A stretch of DNA of 64,000 nucleotides, taken from the NCBI RefSeq assembly GCF_028583425.1, contig NC_072800.1:90348501-90412500 (forward strand), in the 5' to 3' direction. The notes beneath the pieces are model-generated. The model did not search any database. It saw only the letters and a list, made by a program, of their open reading frames with translations, and had not been told where the DNA came from. The stretch comes from Eublepharis macularius (lineage: Eukaryota; Chordata; Lepidosauria; Squamata; Eublepharidae). The translations under genes and the position numbers were made by a program. Shown here one piece after another: positions 63,489 through 64,000 of the stretch. Within the stretch, counting starts at the first letter, position 1; every line of letters begins with the position of its first letter.

Positions 63489-63527
63489 ATAAGTGGCAGC
63501 CCAGGGCATCACGCTCTGGCCCCGGGA

Positions 63528-63573
63528 GTGCCGGAACTCCATTCCCCCGCGTTCCCGCTGAAAAAAAGCCCTG
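63528..63573. mobile_element. hAT foldback MITE end fragment
   Basis: GGAACTCCATTCCCCCGCGT ... GAAAAAAAGCCCTG matches the end of 16190-16447 in reverse. Only one end found. Confidence 0.72.
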
Positions 63574-63714
63574 TGTATATATATAACACAGCGGCACATA
63601 ATCTAAACGACCACCTTTGTAGCCATCTCTGAAGCATTTTGGCAGGGAAATATGTGAGATGGAGGTATCACTAGTAGGGAGGACATGTGTTGTACTCCCC
63701 CGGCTAGGGGGCAC

Positions 63715-63940
63715 CGCCTCGCATCAACCAAATGCCTGGCGGAACAGCTCCGTCTTACAGGCCCGGCGGAAAGCTAACAAAGCCTTCTGGGCCCTGGTGT
63801 CATTGGACAGAACGTTCCACCAGGCCCTGGTGGATGCCAGGCGGGCCTCCCTAGAGCCAGGGATCTTTAATAGATGTTTATCGCTGGAGCAAAGAGTCCT
63901 CTGGGGTTCACATGGGGAAGCAAAGCAAAGCAAAGAAGCT
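63715..63940 (-). pseudogene. L2-clade LINE fragment
   Basis: Minus-strand reading SSDKHLLKIPGSREARLAST, TRAWWNVLSNDTRAQKALLA and FRRACKTELFRQAFG matches the end of L2 ORF2, with a small internal deletion in the STRARAF...WWN block. Confidence 0.87.
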
Positions 63941-64000
63941 TGCTAGCCGTCTCCTTTATATGGAACATTTTCTGCTTCCCTACTTTTTCCTCAAGTGCAT

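Overview
The window is nuclear DNA of a vertebrate, most probably a squamate reptile (lizard or gecko). It holds one intact host gene in a dense, nested bed of transposable elements. The repeat mix points to squamates: L2-type LINEs ending in a GGCGGTATATAAAT tail, CR1, BovB-type RTE and L1 side by side; tRNA-derived SINEs, one with a BovB-like CTTTACC tail and one with an L2-like tail; 5S rRNA-derived SINEs; Penelope-like and Ty3/gypsy chromovirus elements; and many hAT and PIF/Harbinger-like foldback MITEs. No tRNA or rRNA gene, CRISPR array or prokaryotic operon was seen.

Layout. 0-1.3 kb: 5' part of a Penelope-like element, with a complete first ORF and a cut second ORF. 1.55-1.81 kb: a hAT MITE with a perfect 8-bp target duplication. 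1.9-8.7 kb: a Ty3/gypsy chromovirus on the minus strand. Its 423-bp LTRs differ at one base and pol is long and open, but one stop separates protease from RT and gag is broken several times. 9.4-22.5 kb: L1 and L2 fragments, SINEs, hAT and Harbinger-like MITEs, a (GATT)n array and inverted Penelope-like repeats. 23.1-25.9 kb: a nearly intact L2 LINE on the plus strand. 26.6-28.1 kb: the intronless CYP8B1 gene (sterol 12-alpha-hydroxylase, bile-acid synthesis) on the minus strand, intact. 28.5-35.9 kb: MITEs, L2 pieces and a GGCCATTTTGGGCC-type minisatellite. 36.0-39.3 kb: an L1 whose 5' half is inverted (twin priming), with a 16-bp target duplication. It sits inside one arm of an older 48-bp inverted repeat. 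39.7-50.9 kb: foldback MITEs nested in their own family, L1, BovB, 5S SINE and CR1 pieces, and an L2 interrupted by both a SINE and a solo LTR of the 2-8 kb gypsy family. 51-64 kb: further hAT, L2, L1 and SINE copies, a 213-bp near-identical tandem duplication, and an unassigned CCAAT/YY1-rich promoter-like block.

Only CYP8B1 is a clear host gene. The rest documents how these elements work together. L2 appears to supply the 3' tail of one SINE family, BovB-type RTE the tail of another, and non-autonomous MITEs use each other as targets. The most unusual signals are a hammerhead-like motif (CTGANGA, hairpin, GAAA-like strand, NUC or GCUY) shared by two families of inverted repeats, the twin-primed L1 inside a split inverted repeat, and the young chromovirus LTR pair with a decayed gag and no target duplication. 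All calls come from reading the sequence; no database search was run.
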